From: Solirubrobacter soli DSM 22325
Lineage (GTDB): Bacteria > Actinomycetota > Thermoleophilia > Solirubrobacterales > Solirubrobacteraceae
DNA length: 64,000 bases
NCBI RefSeq assembly: GCF_000423665.1
Contig: NZ_KE384071.1
Span: 124,001 to 188,000 of the forward strand
Direction: 5' to 3'
The notes under the pieces are model-generated. The model worked only from the letters and a program-made list of their open reading frames with translations. It was not told the DNA's origin and ran no database searches. Position numbers and translations under genes: made by a program. Shown here one piece after another: positions 46,222-55,303 of the stretch; within the stretch, counting starts at the first letter, position 1, and each line of letters begins with the position of its first letter.

Positions 46222-46983
46222 ATGGCTGTCCTCGATCGCTTCCGGCTCGACGGCAAGGTCGCCGTCATCACCGGCGCTTCGTCCGGGCTGGGCGCCGCGT
46301 TCGCGGTCGGCCTCGCCGAGGCGGGGGCCGACGTCGTGATCGCCGCCCGCCGCGCGGACCGGCTCCAAGAGACCGCGGAGCGCGTCGGCGCCCTCGGCCG
46401 CACCTCCCTGGCGGTGACCGCGGACGTCGCCAAGCCGGAGGACTGCACGCGGATCGTCACCGAGGCGATGGACGCGTTCGGCCACGTCGACGTGCTCGTC
46501 AACAACGCGGGCGTCGGCACGGCCGTCCCCGCCTCGCGCGAGACGCCCGAGCAGTTCCGCGGCGTGATCGAGGTCAACCTCAACGGGTCCTACTGGATGG
46601 CGCAGGCGTGCGGGCGGGTGATGCAGCCCGGGTCGACGATCATCAACATCGGGTCGGTGCTCGGCCAGACGACGGGCGCGCTCCCGCAGGCCGCGTACGC
46701 GTCGAGCAAGGCGGCGATCATCGGGCTCACGCGCGACCTCGCGGTCCAGTGGACGGCGCGCAAGGGCATCCGCGTGAACGCGCTCGCCCCCGGGTTCTTC
46801 CCGAGCGAGATGACCGAGCAGTACCCGGAGGGCTACATCGAGAGCATGATGGCCCGCGTGCCCGCCGGCCGGGCCGGCGATCCCGACGAGCTCGTCGCCG
46901 CGCTGCTGTTCCTCGCCAGCGATGCATCTTCCTACGTAACCGGCGTAGTCCTTCCGGTTGACGGCGGCATGCTCGCTACCTGA
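46222..46983 (+). CDS. Short-chain dehydrogenase/reductase
   Basis: 253 residues from MAVLDRFRLDGK. NAD(P)-binding TGASSGLGAAFA, NNAGVG, catalytic Ser in INIGSVLGQ, Tyr and Lys in YASSKAAIIG, and a C-terminal SSYVTGVVLPVDGGM. Typical SDR of the FabG/gluconate-5-dehydrogenase type. The Arg in AARRAD suggests NADP preference. Substrate unknown. It is divergent from lysA. Confidence 0.9.
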   Translation: MAVLDRFRLDGKVAVITGASSGLGAAFAVGLAEAGADVVIAARRADRLQETAERVGALGRTSLAVTADVAKPEDCTRIVTEAMDAFGHVDVLVNNAGVGTAVPASRETPEQFRGVIEVNLNGSYWMAQACGRVMQPGSTIINIGSVLGQTTGALPQAAYASSKAAIIGLTRDLAVQWTARKGIRVNALAPGFFPSEMTEQYPEGYIESMMARVPAGRAGDPDELVAALLFLASDASSYVTGVVLPVDGGMLAT

Positions 46984-47039
46984 AAGGCGAGGTAGCCGAA
47001 CCCAAAAGCACCCCCGACCCGGATTAGGGTCGGTTGGTG

Positions 47040-50000
47040 ATGCGCACCCTCGCCGCGACGCTGTTTGCCGTCCTCGCCTTCTGCTCGCCCGCATTCGCCT
47101 CCTCGGTGACCAACGTCACCGTGGACAACTCAGCGCCGTCGTCGGCGGCCGGCGCGCGGACGAGCTACGTCGTCTCCTTCAAGGCGACGAACGGGATCGC
47201 AGCGTCAGGCCGCGTCACGGTGACGTTCCCGGCGGCCGCGGCCTTCGAAGGCTGGGCGGGCGGGACGATCGTCGCCGGCGGCACGCAGGTCGGCAACTGC
47301 GGCTCGCCCAACAATGCGGTCGTGCAGTGCTCGCTCTTCACCGGCCAGACGGTGGCGACGGGCGCGACCGTCACCGTCACGCTCAACGGCGTCCGCAACC
47401 CCGGGAACGGCGCGAACACGCTGAGCGTGTCCACCACCGTTGACGCCGATGCCGTCAACGCACAGTTCGCGCTGACCGCGGCCGGAACACTCTCCCAGGT
47501 GATTGTCGACAATTCGACACCGTCCCCCGCGACGGGTGCGCGGACGCGCTACCTCGCCTCGTTCAAGGTCTCGGCCGGCGGCGGCCTCTCGCAGCAGGCG
47601 AACAGCCGGATCGACGTCGTGTTCCCGCCGGGCACGAGCTTCCTCGGCTACGCGGGCGCGAGCGTGACCGTCGGCGGCACTCAGGTCGGCAACTGCGGTT
47701 CGCCGAGCAACGGCGCGATCCAGTGCTCGCTGTTCACCGGCGAGACGGTCGCCGCGGGCGCCACGGTGAACCTCGCCTTCAACGGCATCACCAACACGAC
47801 CGACGTCGGCCAGCGCACGATCAGCGTCGACACCACCTCCGACACCGCACTCACGCCGTCCGCGGCGTTCACGGTCACCGCCGCGAACCCGGTGACGGGC
47901 GTGAACGTCGTCAACGCCAGCCCCTCGGCCGCCGCGGGCGCGCGCACCCGCTACGTGATCAGCTTCACCACCTCGGCCACCGGCGGGCTCTCCAACGCCG
48001 CCAACAGCCACATCCAGATCCCGTTCCAGAGCGGGACGACGTTCGCGGGCTGGGCGGGCGGCACGATCAGCGCCGGCGGGCAGGACGTCGGCAACTGCGG
48101 CGCGCCCAACGGCCTGCTCCTCGACTGCTCGCTGTTCACGAACGCTTCGATCCCGCCGTCGACGCAGGTGACGATGACCCTCACCGGCGTCAGCAACCCG
48201 GACACCCCGAGCACGGCGACCAAGCTCAGCGTCAACACGACGTCCGACCCCGCGCTGGTCTTCTCGCAGAACTTCACGGTGCTACCGGCGAATGCGTTGA
48301 CCAACGTGACCGTCGCCAACGCCGCCCCGAGCGCCGCGGCGGGCGCTCGCACGCAGTACGTGGTCCGGTTCACGACCTCGGCGACCGGCGGGCTGTCCAA
48401 CGGCGCCAACAGCCGGCTCGACTTCACGTTCCCCGCGGGCACCACGTTCCCCGGCTGGGCGGGCGGAACGATCAATGTCGCGGGCGCCGCGGTCGGCAAC
48501 TGCGGGGCGCCCAACGGGCTCGCCGTGCAGTGCTCGCTGTTCACCAACGGCGCCATCGCCCCGAGCACCGCGGTCGAGGTCGCTTTCACGGGTGTGACCA
48601 ACCCCACGACACCGGGCGCGGACAAGGCCGTCTCGGTGTCGACGACGTCGGACCCGGGCGCGGTGGCGTCAGCGCCCTTCACCGTCGTTCCGGCGGGGAC
48701 GCTGAGCGCGATCACGGCCGCCAACGCGAACCCCTCGAACGCCGTGGGCGCGCGCACGACCTTCGTCGTCACGCTCAAGCTGTCCGCCACCGGCGCGCTG
48801 TCCACGGGCGGGAACAGCCGGCTGACGTTCACCTTCCCGACGGGGACGACGTTCGCCGGCTGGACGGGCTCGACGATCCGCGACGTGACGAGTGCCACGG
48901 ACATCGGCAACTGCGGAGCGCCGAGCGGGCTCAACGTCACCTGCTCGCTGTTCACCAACGCGAGCGCCGCCGCCGGTGACGTGCTGCGGGTCACGTTCAA
49001 CGGCGTCGCCAACCCGACCACGACGGGCACGGACAAGACCGTCTCGGTCTCGACGACGTCGGACCCGGCGGTGATCGCCTCAGCCCCGTTCAGCGTGATC
49101 TCGGGCGGCGCGCTCACCAATGTCGGCGTGACCGCCGCCTCGCTCACGCCGTCGGCCTCGACGACCTACGTCGTCCGGTTCACCGCGTCGGCGACCGGCG
49201 GGCTCTCCAATGCCGCCAACAGCCGCATGGACTTCACGTTCCCGACGGGCACGACGTTCACCGGCTCCAGCGCCAGCGTGCTCGACGTCACGAGCGGGGC
49301 GGTCGTCGGCAACTGCGGCGCGCCGAACGGGCTCACCGTGGAGTGTGGCTTCTTCAGCAACGCCGGCGTCGCCGCGGGCGACGAGCTGCGCACGACGTTC
49401 AGCAGCGTCACGAACCCCCCGACGGCCGGGCCGTACCAGCTCAGCGTCACGACGACGTCCGACCTGCCGGCGACCGCTTCGGCGAGCTACGCCCAAGGCG
49501 ACACGGTCGCGCCGGACACCACGATCGACTCCGGCCCGACCGGTCCCGATCCGTCGCGTTCCTTCACGTTCTCCTCCAGCGAGCCGGGCGGGACGTTCGA
49601 GTGCCGTGTCGACTCGGGGCCGTTCACCGCGTGCACGTCGCCGTACACGACGCCCGCACAGACGGCCGGGGCGCACACGTTCGGCGTCCGCGCCGTCGAT
49701 GCCGGCGGCAACCCCGATCCCACGCCCGCCACCAGGACGTTCACGATCACCCTGGGCGCGCCGGACACGACGATCACCTCGGGCCCGTCCGGCACGATCG
49801 GTGTGACCTCCGCCGCGTTCAGCTTCGATTCCCCGGACGCGGGCGCGACGTTCGAGTGCGCGCTCGACGGCGGCTTCACGCCGTGCACGTCGCCGAAGTC
49901 CTACAGCGGGCTGAGCGAGGGCGCGCACACCTTCAGCGTCCGCGCAGTGAGCGCGGGCGTGACCGACCCGACCCCCGCGACGCGGACGTTCACGGTGGCG

Positions 50001-50669
50001 ACCGCGACGCCGACGCCGACGCCGACGGCAACCGCGACGGCCACGGCCACCGCGACGCCGATCCCGATCGCCACGACCGCTCCGACGCCGGTCCCGACCG
50101 CCACCGCCACCCCGACGCCCACGCCCACGCCCACGCCGCAGGCGGAGTTCAAGCAGGACGTCGTCGTCGCTCCGATCGAGGGCACCATCGACGTGTGCGA
50201 CAAGCCCGGCGTCAACTGCCGCAAGCTCGCCGCGGGCACGGAGGTGCCGCTCAACAAGACGATCGACGCGCGCAACGGCACCGTCGAACTGAGCACGGTC
50301 GGCGCGGACGGGAAGGTCGAGACCGCGAAGTTCTACGACGGCATGTTCAAGGTCTCCCAGACCGCCACGACCACCGACCTGACCCTCAACGAGCCGCTCG
50401 ACTGCTCGAAGAAGGGCAAGCAGGCGAGCGTCTCGGCGGGCAAGAAGAAGCCCAAGTCGCGCAAGCTCTGGGGCGACGGCAAGGGCCGCTTCCGCACCAA
50501 GGGCAGCTACAGCGCCGCGACCGTCCGCGGCACCAAGTGGCTGGTGCAGGACACGTGCACGAGCACGCTGACGCGGGTGGCCCAGGGCGTGGTGTCCGTG
50601 CGCGACAACGTGCGCGGCAAGACGGTCACGCTGCGAGCGGGAAAGAGCTATACGGCAAAGCGGCGTTGA
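47040..50669 (+). CDS. Large secreted repeat protein with FecR-like C-terminus
   Basis: 1,209 residues from ATG 47040 (TTG 47034 and GTG 47037 also in frame). A signal peptide (LAATLFAVLAFCSPAFA) is followed by seven beta-rich repeats of about 115-130 residues (recurring VGNCG(S/A)PN, CSLFT and SVSTTSDP motifs, each with a Cys pair), two Ig-like repeats (TTIDSGPTGPDPS, TFECRVDSGPFTACTSP), a Thr/Pro-rich stalk, and a FecR-like domain (VVVAPIEGTIDVCDKPGVN, GKYDG-like FYDGMFKVSQ) with a basic tail. It looks like a surface or secreted adhesin-like protein. No LPXTG or other anchor is seen, so attachment is unclear. Confidence 0.85.
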   Translation: MRTLAATLFAVLAFCSPAFASSVTNVTVDNSAPSSAAGARTSYVVSFKATNGIAASGRVTVTFPAAAAFEGWAGGTIVAGGTQVGNCGSPNNAVVQCSLFTGQTVATGATVTVTLNGVRNPGNGANTLSVSTTVDADAVNAQFALTAAGTLSQVIVDNSTPSPATGARTRYLASFKVSAGGGLSQQANSRIDVVFPPGTSFLGYAGASVTVGGTQVGNCGSPSNGAIQCSLFTGETVAAGATVNLAFNGITNTTDVGQRTISVDTTSDTALTPSAAFTVTAANPVTGVNVVNASPSAAAGARTRYVISFTTSATGGLSNAANSHIQIPFQSGTTFAGWAGGTISAGGQDVGNCGAPNGLLLDCSLFTNASIPPSTQVTMTLTGVSNPDTPSTATKLSVNTTSDPALVFSQNFTVLPANALTNVTVANAAPSAAAGARTQYVVRFTTSATGGLSNGANSRLDFTFPAGTTFPGWAGGTINVAGAAVGNCGAPNGLAVQCSLFTNGAIAPSTAVEVAFTGVTNPTTPGADKAVSVSTTSDPGAVASAPFTVVPAGTLSAITAANANPSNAVGARTTFVVTLKLSATGALSTGGNSRLTFTFPTGTTFAGWTGSTIRDVTSATDIGNCGAPSGLNVTCSLFTNASAAAGDVLRVTFNGVANPTTTGTDKTVSVSTTSDPAVIASAPFSVISGGALTNVGVTAASLTPSASTTYVVRFTASATGGLSNAANSRMDFTFPTGTTFTGSSASVLDVTSGAVVGNCGAPNGLTVECGFFSNAGVAAGDELRTTFSSVTNPPTAGPYQLSVTTTSDLPATASASYAQGDTVAPDTTIDSGPTGPDPSRSFTFSSSEPGGTFECRVDSGPFTACTSPYTTPAQTAGAHTFGVRAVDAGGNPDPTPATRTFTITLGAPDTTITSGPSGTIGVTSAAFSFDSPDAGATFECALDGGFTPCTSPKSYSGLSEGAHTFSVRAVSAGVTDPTPATRTFTVATATPTPTPTATATATATATPIPIATTAPTPVPTATATPTPTPTPTPQAEFKQDVVVAPIEGTIDVCDKPGVNCRKLAAGTEVPLNKTIDARNGTVELSTVGADGKVETAKFYDGMFKVSQTATTTDLTLNEPLDCSKKGKQASVSAGKKKPKSRKLWGDGKGRFRTKGSYSAATVRGTKWLVQDTCTSTLTRVAQGVVSVRDNVRGKTVTLRAGKSYTAKRR

Positions 50670-50955
50670 CCTCCCAGAGCGAGATCGGGGCCCGCGCCCC
50701 GGTCGAGATCGCCATGATCGACCCGAGAGCCTGCAGGAACGCGGGGCCGCGGTCGCGCAGCGGGAGCTCGGCGTCCTCGCGCGTCTCCCACAGCATCAGC
50801 ATCAGCGCCTTGCCGGTCTCGCGATCGACGAGGTTGAGCGTGCCGGCGAAGCCGCGCTCGGCCTCCAGCGCGGGGAGCATCTCCTCGCGCACGATCCGGT
50901 CCATCTGCTCGCGCAGCTCGGGGGTGGTGCCGCCTTCGACGAGTTGGCAGTACAT
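50626..50955 (-). CDS. Antibiotic biosynthesis monooxygenase (ABM)-like small protein
   Basis: 109 residues with a ferredoxin-like alpha/beta layout: EQMDRIVREEMLPALEAERG, FAGTLNLVDRETGKALMLML and WETREDAEL. This suits the ABM/DUF family of small mono-oxygenases or scavengers. It converges on the secreted repeat gene with a 44-base overlap. No cofactor residue is evident. Confidence 0.75.
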   Translation of the reverse strand: MYCQLVEGGTTPELREQMDRIVREEMLPALEAERGFAGTLNLVDRETGKALMLMLWETREDAELPLRDRGPAFLQALGSIMAISTGARAPISLWEVNAALPYSSFPLAA

Positions 50956-51011
50956 GTCAGGTCTCCTGGTTCGAGTTGGAGACCGGACGATCCCGGACGC
51001 GGCGCCCCGCC

Positions 51012-51031
51012 ACCTCGGGGGGACCCCCGAG
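51012..51031 (-). terminator. Perfect GC hairpin after the 51040 gene
   Basis: CCTCGGGGG, GA, CCCCCGAGG: a 9-bp stem with a 2-base loop, 9 bases after the stop of the minus-strand gene at 51040-51276 and before the ABM gene start at 50955. No T-run, so termination is inferred from placement. Confidence 0.5.
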
Positions 51032-51039
51032 GGGTTCCC

Positions 51040-51276
51040 CTAAAGCGGGGGGGTCCGGGGGGCGGCAGCTCCCCGGTGGATCACAACGATGTCGTCCGCG
51101 CCGACGCCCGCGCGGAACAGCCGCTTCGCGGCCTCCATCACGGCGCCGTTGCGCTCGGCCACCGGCAGCCACACCCGCGCGCCGTCGGCGTACGGCGGCT
51201 GCTCGCTCATGTCCTCCAGCGCGATCATCGCCGCGTGGGCGGCGGCGGGATGCGTCAGCGTGACCTCGATCTGCAT
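51040..51276 (-). CDS. Small uncharacterised protein
   Basis: 78 residues from MQIEVTLTHPAAAHAAM. The alternating pattern (VWLPVAERNGAVMEAAKRLF and GADDIVVIHRGAAAP) suggests a compact alpha/beta fold. I do not recognise it. It is divergent from the WYL regulator with 61 bases between starts and may be its target. Confidence 0.6.
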   Translation of the reverse strand: MQIEVTLTHPAAAHAAMIALEDMSEQPPYADGARVWLPVAERNGAVMEAAKRLFRAGVGADDIVVIHRGAAAPRTPPL

Positions 51277-51337
51277 GCGCACATGCTCGCGCGCGATTAG
51301 GTCTGGTTCTGTCCTCAATACACGCGATGATGGCGTT

Positions 51338-52357
51338 GTGAGCGAGACCACCTCGAGCCGCCTGCTGACCCTGCTGTCGCTGCTGCAGGGCCGTCGCGAC
51401 TGGCCGGGGTCCGAGCTCGCGGACCGGTTGGAGGTGTCCGCGCGCACGGTCCGGCGCGACGTCGAGCGGCTGCGTTCGCTCGGGTACCCGGTCGAGTCGA
51501 TGACCGGCCCGGCGGGCGGCTACCAGCTCCGCGCCGGGACCGCGATGCCGCCGCTGCTGCTCGACGACGACGAGGCGATCGCGATCGCCGTCGGCCTGCG
51601 GACCGCCGCGGGCGGCTCGATCTCGGGGATCGAGGAGACCGCGGTCCGCGCGCTGGTCAAGCTCGAGCAGGTCCTTCCCTCCCACCTGCGCCGCCGCGTC
51701 CAGGCCCTGACGGCCGCGACCCAGACGCTCAACGTCTACGGCGGCCCGACGATCGACCCGCAGACGTTGACGCTCCTCGCCGCCGCGGTGCGCGACCACG
51801 AGCGCGTGCGCTTCGCGTACACCTCCCGCGACCGTGCCGGCACCCAGCGCGAGACCGAGCCGCACTCGCTGGTCAACGCGGGCCGCCGCTGGTACCTCGT
51901 CGCCTACGACTGCGGCCGCGAGGACTGGCGCACGTTCCGCGTCGACCGCATCGAGGGCGCGGCCTCGACCGGCGCCCGCTTCCACCCGCGCGAGCTCCCG
52001 GCCAAGGACGCCGCCGAGTACGTCCAGCGCTCGCTGCACTCCTATCCCTCCCGCTACGAGGCCCGCCTCACCGTCGAATGCGCCGCGGAGGAGCTCCAGG
52101 GCCGCCGCTGGCTCGGCGGCGACATCACCCCGCTGGCCGACAACCGGTGCGAGTTGCGCACCTCCGACGACAACCTCGACTGGCTGGCGATGCGGATCGC
52201 GATGCTCTCGGCGCCCTACACGGTCCACGAGCCGCCCGAGGTGATCGAGCGCCTGCGGGCCATCGCCGACGGCATCGCGAGCGCTACGGTTCGCTCACCC
52301 ACGACGGGAGGAGAACGCGATGCCGGTCGACCCGCAGATCCAGGCGCTGCTCGATGA
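51338..52357 (+). CDS. WYL-domain transcriptional regulator
   Basis: 339 residues from a GTG at 51338. DeoR-like winged helix at about 1-60 (RLLTLLSLLQGRRDWPGSEL, VSARTVRRDVERLRSLGYPV) followed by a WYL sensor domain (RETEPHSLVNAGRRWYLVAY, FRVDRIEGA) and a C-terminal WCX-like domain. WYL regulators bind nucleotides or single-stranded nucleic acid and control DNA damage, phage defence or metabolism. Its 3' end overlaps the hydrolase gene by 38 bases, so the two are one transcript. Confidence 0.9.
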   Translation: MSETTSSRLLTLLSLLQGRRDWPGSELADRLEVSARTVRRDVERLRSLGYPVESMTGPAGGYQLRAGTAMPPLLLDDDEAIAIAVGLRTAAGGSISGIEETAVRALVKLEQVLPSHLRRRVQALTAATQTLNVYGGPTIDPQTLTLLAAAVRDHERVRFAYTSRDRAGTQRETEPHSLVNAGRRWYLVAYDCGREDWRTFRVDRIEGAASTGARFHPRELPAKDAAEYVQRSLHSYPSRYEARLTVECAAEELQGRRWLGGDITPLADNRCELRTSDDNLDWLAMRIAMLSAPYTVHEPPEVIERLRAIADGIASATVRSPTTGGERDAGRPADPGAAR

Positions 52358-53264
52358 GATGGAGGAGGCCGGGGCGAAGCCCTTCGAGGAGTTGACCGTG
52401 GCCGAGGCCCGCGCGGCCGCGTGGTCGTTCGCGGCGCTGCAGGGCGAGCCCGAGGAGGTCGCGTCGGTCGAGCACACGTTCATCCCCGGCCCGACCGCCG
52501 AGATCCCGGTGCGGATCTACACGCCCGCGGGCGCCGAAGGTCCCTACCCCGGCCTTGTCTACTTCCACGGCTCGGGCTGGGTGGTGCTCAACATCTGCGT
52601 CTGCGACACGACGATGCGCGCGCTGGCGAACTCGACCGGCTGCAAGGTCGTCGCGGTCAACTACCAGAAGGCGCCGGAGCATCCGTTCCCGATCCCGTTC
52701 GAGGACTGCTGGGCCGCGACGAACTGGGTCGTCGAACATGCGGACGAGCTCGGGCTCGACGCGGCGCGCATCGGCCTGATCGGCGACTCGGCGGGCGGCA
52801 ACCTGGCGGCCGCGGTCGCACTGCGGGCACGTGACGAGGGCGCACCCAAGATCGCCTTCCAGGCGCTCATCTACCCCGCCGTCGAGCACGGCTGGGACAC
52901 GGCATCCGCGCACGAGAACGCCGAGGGCTACCTGCTCCAGCGCGAGTCCATGCACTGGTTCTGGGACCACTACATCCCGGACAAGTCGGTCGCGAAGGAC
53001 TGGCGCGTGTCACCGCTGCTGGCGGCCGACCACTCCGGCCTGCCACCGGCGTTCATCGCCACGGCCGAGTACGACCCGCTGCGCGACGACGGCCGCGCCT
53101 ACCACGCCAAGCTGCACGACGCCGGCGTCCCGTCGACCTACGTCGAGTACGACGGGATGATCCACGGCTTCTACTGGATGCAGGGCATCGCCGATGGCGC
53201 GCGACGCCTGCACGAGGACCTCGCGGAATCGATCCGCGCGGCCCTGCAGCCGATCGCCGCCTGA
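52320..53264 (+). CDS. Alpha/beta hydrolase, HSL (hormone-sensitive lipase) family
   Basis: 314 residues. Oxyanion motif LVYFHGSGWV (HGSG in place of HGGG), nucleophile GDSAGGNLAAAV, catalytic acid in TAEYDPLRDDG, His in DGMIHGFYWM. These are esterases of carboxyl esters. No signal peptide, so cytoplasmic. It follows the WYL regulator with a 38-base overlap. Confidence 0.9.
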   Translation: MPVDPQIQALLDEMEEAGAKPFEELTVAEARAAAWSFAALQGEPEEVASVEHTFIPGPTAEIPVRIYTPAGAEGPYPGLVYFHGSGWVVLNICVCDTTMRALANSTGCKVVAVNYQKAPEHPFPIPFEDCWAATNWVVEHADELGLDAARIGLIGDSAGGNLAAAVALRARDEGAPKIAFQALIYPAVEHGWDTASAHENAEGYLLQRESMHWFWDHYIPDKSVAKDWRVSPLLAADHSGLPPAFIATAEYDPLRDDGRAYHAKLHDAGVPSTYVEYDGMIHGFYWMQGIADGARRLHEDLAESIRAALQPIAA

Positions 53265-53408
53265 CCGTACGTCTTTCGTATTAAGGATCCTAGGGCGGGT
53301 CCTCATGTTGCCCACATCAACAGGCACTGGGGATCCCCCGGATGCGATAGAGGTTCTTGAGCGGAGAGGATTGCCTTGTTCGATCCTCCCCCAATTCAAG
53401 GAGCTCCA

Positions 53409-53996
53409 TTGCTCTCGTTCTCCTCACTCCGCCGCCTGCGCACGGCGGCGGCCGGCATCGCCGTGGTCGGTGCCGTCGCCCTCGTGCCGACCGCGGCTCA
53501 GGCGTACAGCACGCCGACCCAGTCGTGCACGTTCACGCCGTTCAAGTACTGCTACGACGACGGCGGCTCCCCGCTGGCCCGGACGAACTCGCAGGACATC
53601 GGGTCCGGCAAGCACATGACCTCGACCGCGACGGAGTTCCGCAACGGCCTCCTCACCGTCGACAGCTACGCCAAGAACGACAACTGGTTCTACGGCATGC
53701 GCCCGAAGACGCTCGTCGTCGCCGTCGACAACATGGGCCGCGCGATCTGGGTCTCCCAGGTCTTCAACAGCGCGACCGTCTGCGGCGTCACCGACCCGAC
53801 CTGCGCCAGCCAGCGCCGTGAGACGTTCACCGAGTCGTTCCCGGACGCGGTCGGCCACTACACCGCGGACCTGCGGATCTACCACGCGGACAGCCCGAAC
53901 TACATCGACCTGCGCAACCGCACGATCGACGCCATCAAGGCGACCGGCGACATCGCCCAGGAGATCAAGGACGTCCTGAACCAGCTCCAGAAGTGA
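53409..53996 (+). CDS. Secreted protein of unknown function
   Basis: 195 residues from a TTG 6 bases after AAGGAG (53398-53403), which decides the start. Signal peptide LRTAAAGIAVVGAVALVPTAAQA. The mature part has four Cys in two pairs (CTFTPFKYCYDDGG and VCGVTDPTCASQ), beta-rich sequence and a helical C-terminus (DIAQEIKDVLNQLQK). I do not recognise the family. A GC hairpin follows at 54003-54028. 53265-53408 upstream is AT-richer and probably holds its own promoter. Confidence 0.78.
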   Translation: MLSFSSLRRLRTAAAGIAVVGAVALVPTAAQAYSTPTQSCTFTPFKYCYDDGGSPLARTNSQDIGSGKHMTSTATEFRNGLLTVDSYAKNDNWFYGMRPKTLVVAVDNMGRAIWVSQVFNSATVCGVTDPTCASQRRETFTESFPDAVGHYTADLRIYHADSPNYIDLRNRTIDAIKATGDIAQEIKDVLNQLQK

Positions 53997-54002
53997 CGTG
54001 AC

Positions 54003-54028
54003 GCGGGCCGCTCGTGGGAGCGGCCCGC
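54003..54028. terminator. Bidirectional terminator-like hairpin
   Basis: GCGGGCCGCTC, loop GTGG, GAGCGGCCCGC: a perfect 11-bp stem between the convergent secreted-protein gene and sufD, 6 and 6 bases from the stops. Confidence 0.72.
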
Positions 54029-54034
54029 CTGCGT

Positions 54035-55303
54035 TCAGTCCAGCAGGACGTGCAAACGGCGCTCGATCGCGCCGGCCATCGCCTCGCGGATCGGGCCTTC
54101 CTCGAAGCGCTCGATCAGCTCGGCCATGAAGCCCTCGATCACGAGGCGCTTGGCGAGCGCGTCGCCCAGCCCGCGCGAGTTCAGGTAGAAGACCTGCTCG
54201 GGGTCGATCTGGGCGATCGCCGCCGCGTGCGTGCAGCGCACGTCGTTGGCCAGGATCTCGAGGCCCGGGATCGCGTCGGCGTGCGCCTTCTTGGAGAGCA
54301 GCAGGTTGCGGCACTCCTGGAAGGCGTCGGTCTGCTGGGCGCCCGGGTCGACCTTGATCATCCCGCGCCAGACCGCGCTCGAGCGGTCGGCGAGGATGCC
54401 GCGGAAGGCCAGGTCGGACGTGGTGTTGGCCGCGCCGTGCTCCTGCAGCGTGTGGAAGTCCACGTGCTGGCGGCCGTGCGGGGCGTAGGCGCCGGTGACC
54501 TTGGCGTGCGAGCCCTCGCCCGCCAGCAGGGTCTCGGTGAACACCTTGCCGTTGCCCGAGCCGAAGCCGGCGGTCACCCAGTCCAGGTGGCCGTCGCGGG
54601 CGACCTCGGCGCGCTGGGACCCGAACACCCACGACTTCTCGTTCATGTCCTGGGCGCCGACGAAGCGCAGCTTGGCGTTCTGGCCGACGCGCAGCTCGAC
54701 GACGCTGTTCAGGACGGTCTCGTTCTCGGCCGTGCCGGAGAGGTGCTGCTCCCAGACCTCGGCCTCGGCGCCCTCCTCGACGACGATCAGCACGCGCCGG
54801 TGCAGCGCGACGTGGTCGGCGTCGGAGATCGCGGTCAGCACGATCGGCTGCTCGACCTTGACGTTGCGCGGGACGTAGACGAACGCGCCGCCGGTCCAGC
54901 CGGCGTCGTTCAAGGCCGTGAAGACGTCCTGCTCGGTGTCGACGACCTTGCCGAGATGCTGCTCGACCAGGTCGGCGTGCGTCTCGCAGGCGAGCGTGAG
55001 CGGCAGCACGAGCAGGTCGTCCGGCGTGTCGCCGCCGTCGATCACGCGACCGTCGACCTGCCCGAGATGGTGCGCGCCCTCGGGCGGGGTCAGCAACGTC
55101 TCGACGCGATCGACAGCGCTCGCATCACCCTCGCCGGGCGCGGCGGCGGAGAACGCCGCCAGGTCGAGCTTCGTGATGTCCGTGAACTCCCAGCCGGCCT
55201 TGCCCTTGTGGCGCGGCAGGTCGAGCTCGGCGGCGCGGCGCGCCGCGTCGTTGCGGCGCTCCTTCAGCCACTCGGGCTCGCGGACGGTGGCCAACTCAGC
55301 CAA
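54035..55303 (-). CDS. sufD: Fe-S cluster assembly protein SufD
   Basis: 422 residues, SUF beta-helix protein (PF01458). Recognisable motifs are WEFTDITKLDL, VVEEGAEAEVWEQHLSG, HVDFHTLQEHGAANTTSDLA and YLNSRGLGDALAKRLVIEGF. SufD partners SufB and SufC in scaffold function. The frame starts at TTG 55303, 8 bases before the SufB stop TGA, so translation is coupled. No sufC follows; the operon converges on the secreted-protein gene. Confidence 0.93.
   Translation of the reverse strand: MAELATVREPEWLKERRNDAARRAAELDLPRHKGKAGWEFTDITKLDLAAFSAAAPGEGDASAVDRVETLLTPPEGAHHLGQVDGRVIDGGDTPDDLLVLPLTLACETHADLVEQHLGKVVDTEQDVFTALNDAGWTGGAFVYVPRNVKVEQPIVLTAISDADHVALHRRVLIVVEEGAEAEVWEQHLSGTAENETVLNSVVELRVGQNAKLRFVGAQDMNEKSWVFGSQRAEVARDGHLDWVTAGFGSGNGKVFTETLLAGEGSHAKVTGAYAPHGRQHVDFHTLQEHGAANTTSDLAFRGILADRSSAVWRGMIKVDPGAQQTDAFQECRNLLLSKKAHADAIPGLEILANDVRCTHAAAIAQIDPEQVFYLNSRGLGDALAKRLVIEGFMAELIERFEEGPIREAMAGAIERRLHVLLD

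Noticed and set aside
48000..49928. Long minus-strand open frames inside the secreted repeat gene
   Set aside because: They mirror the plus-strand repeats and have no signal or family match.
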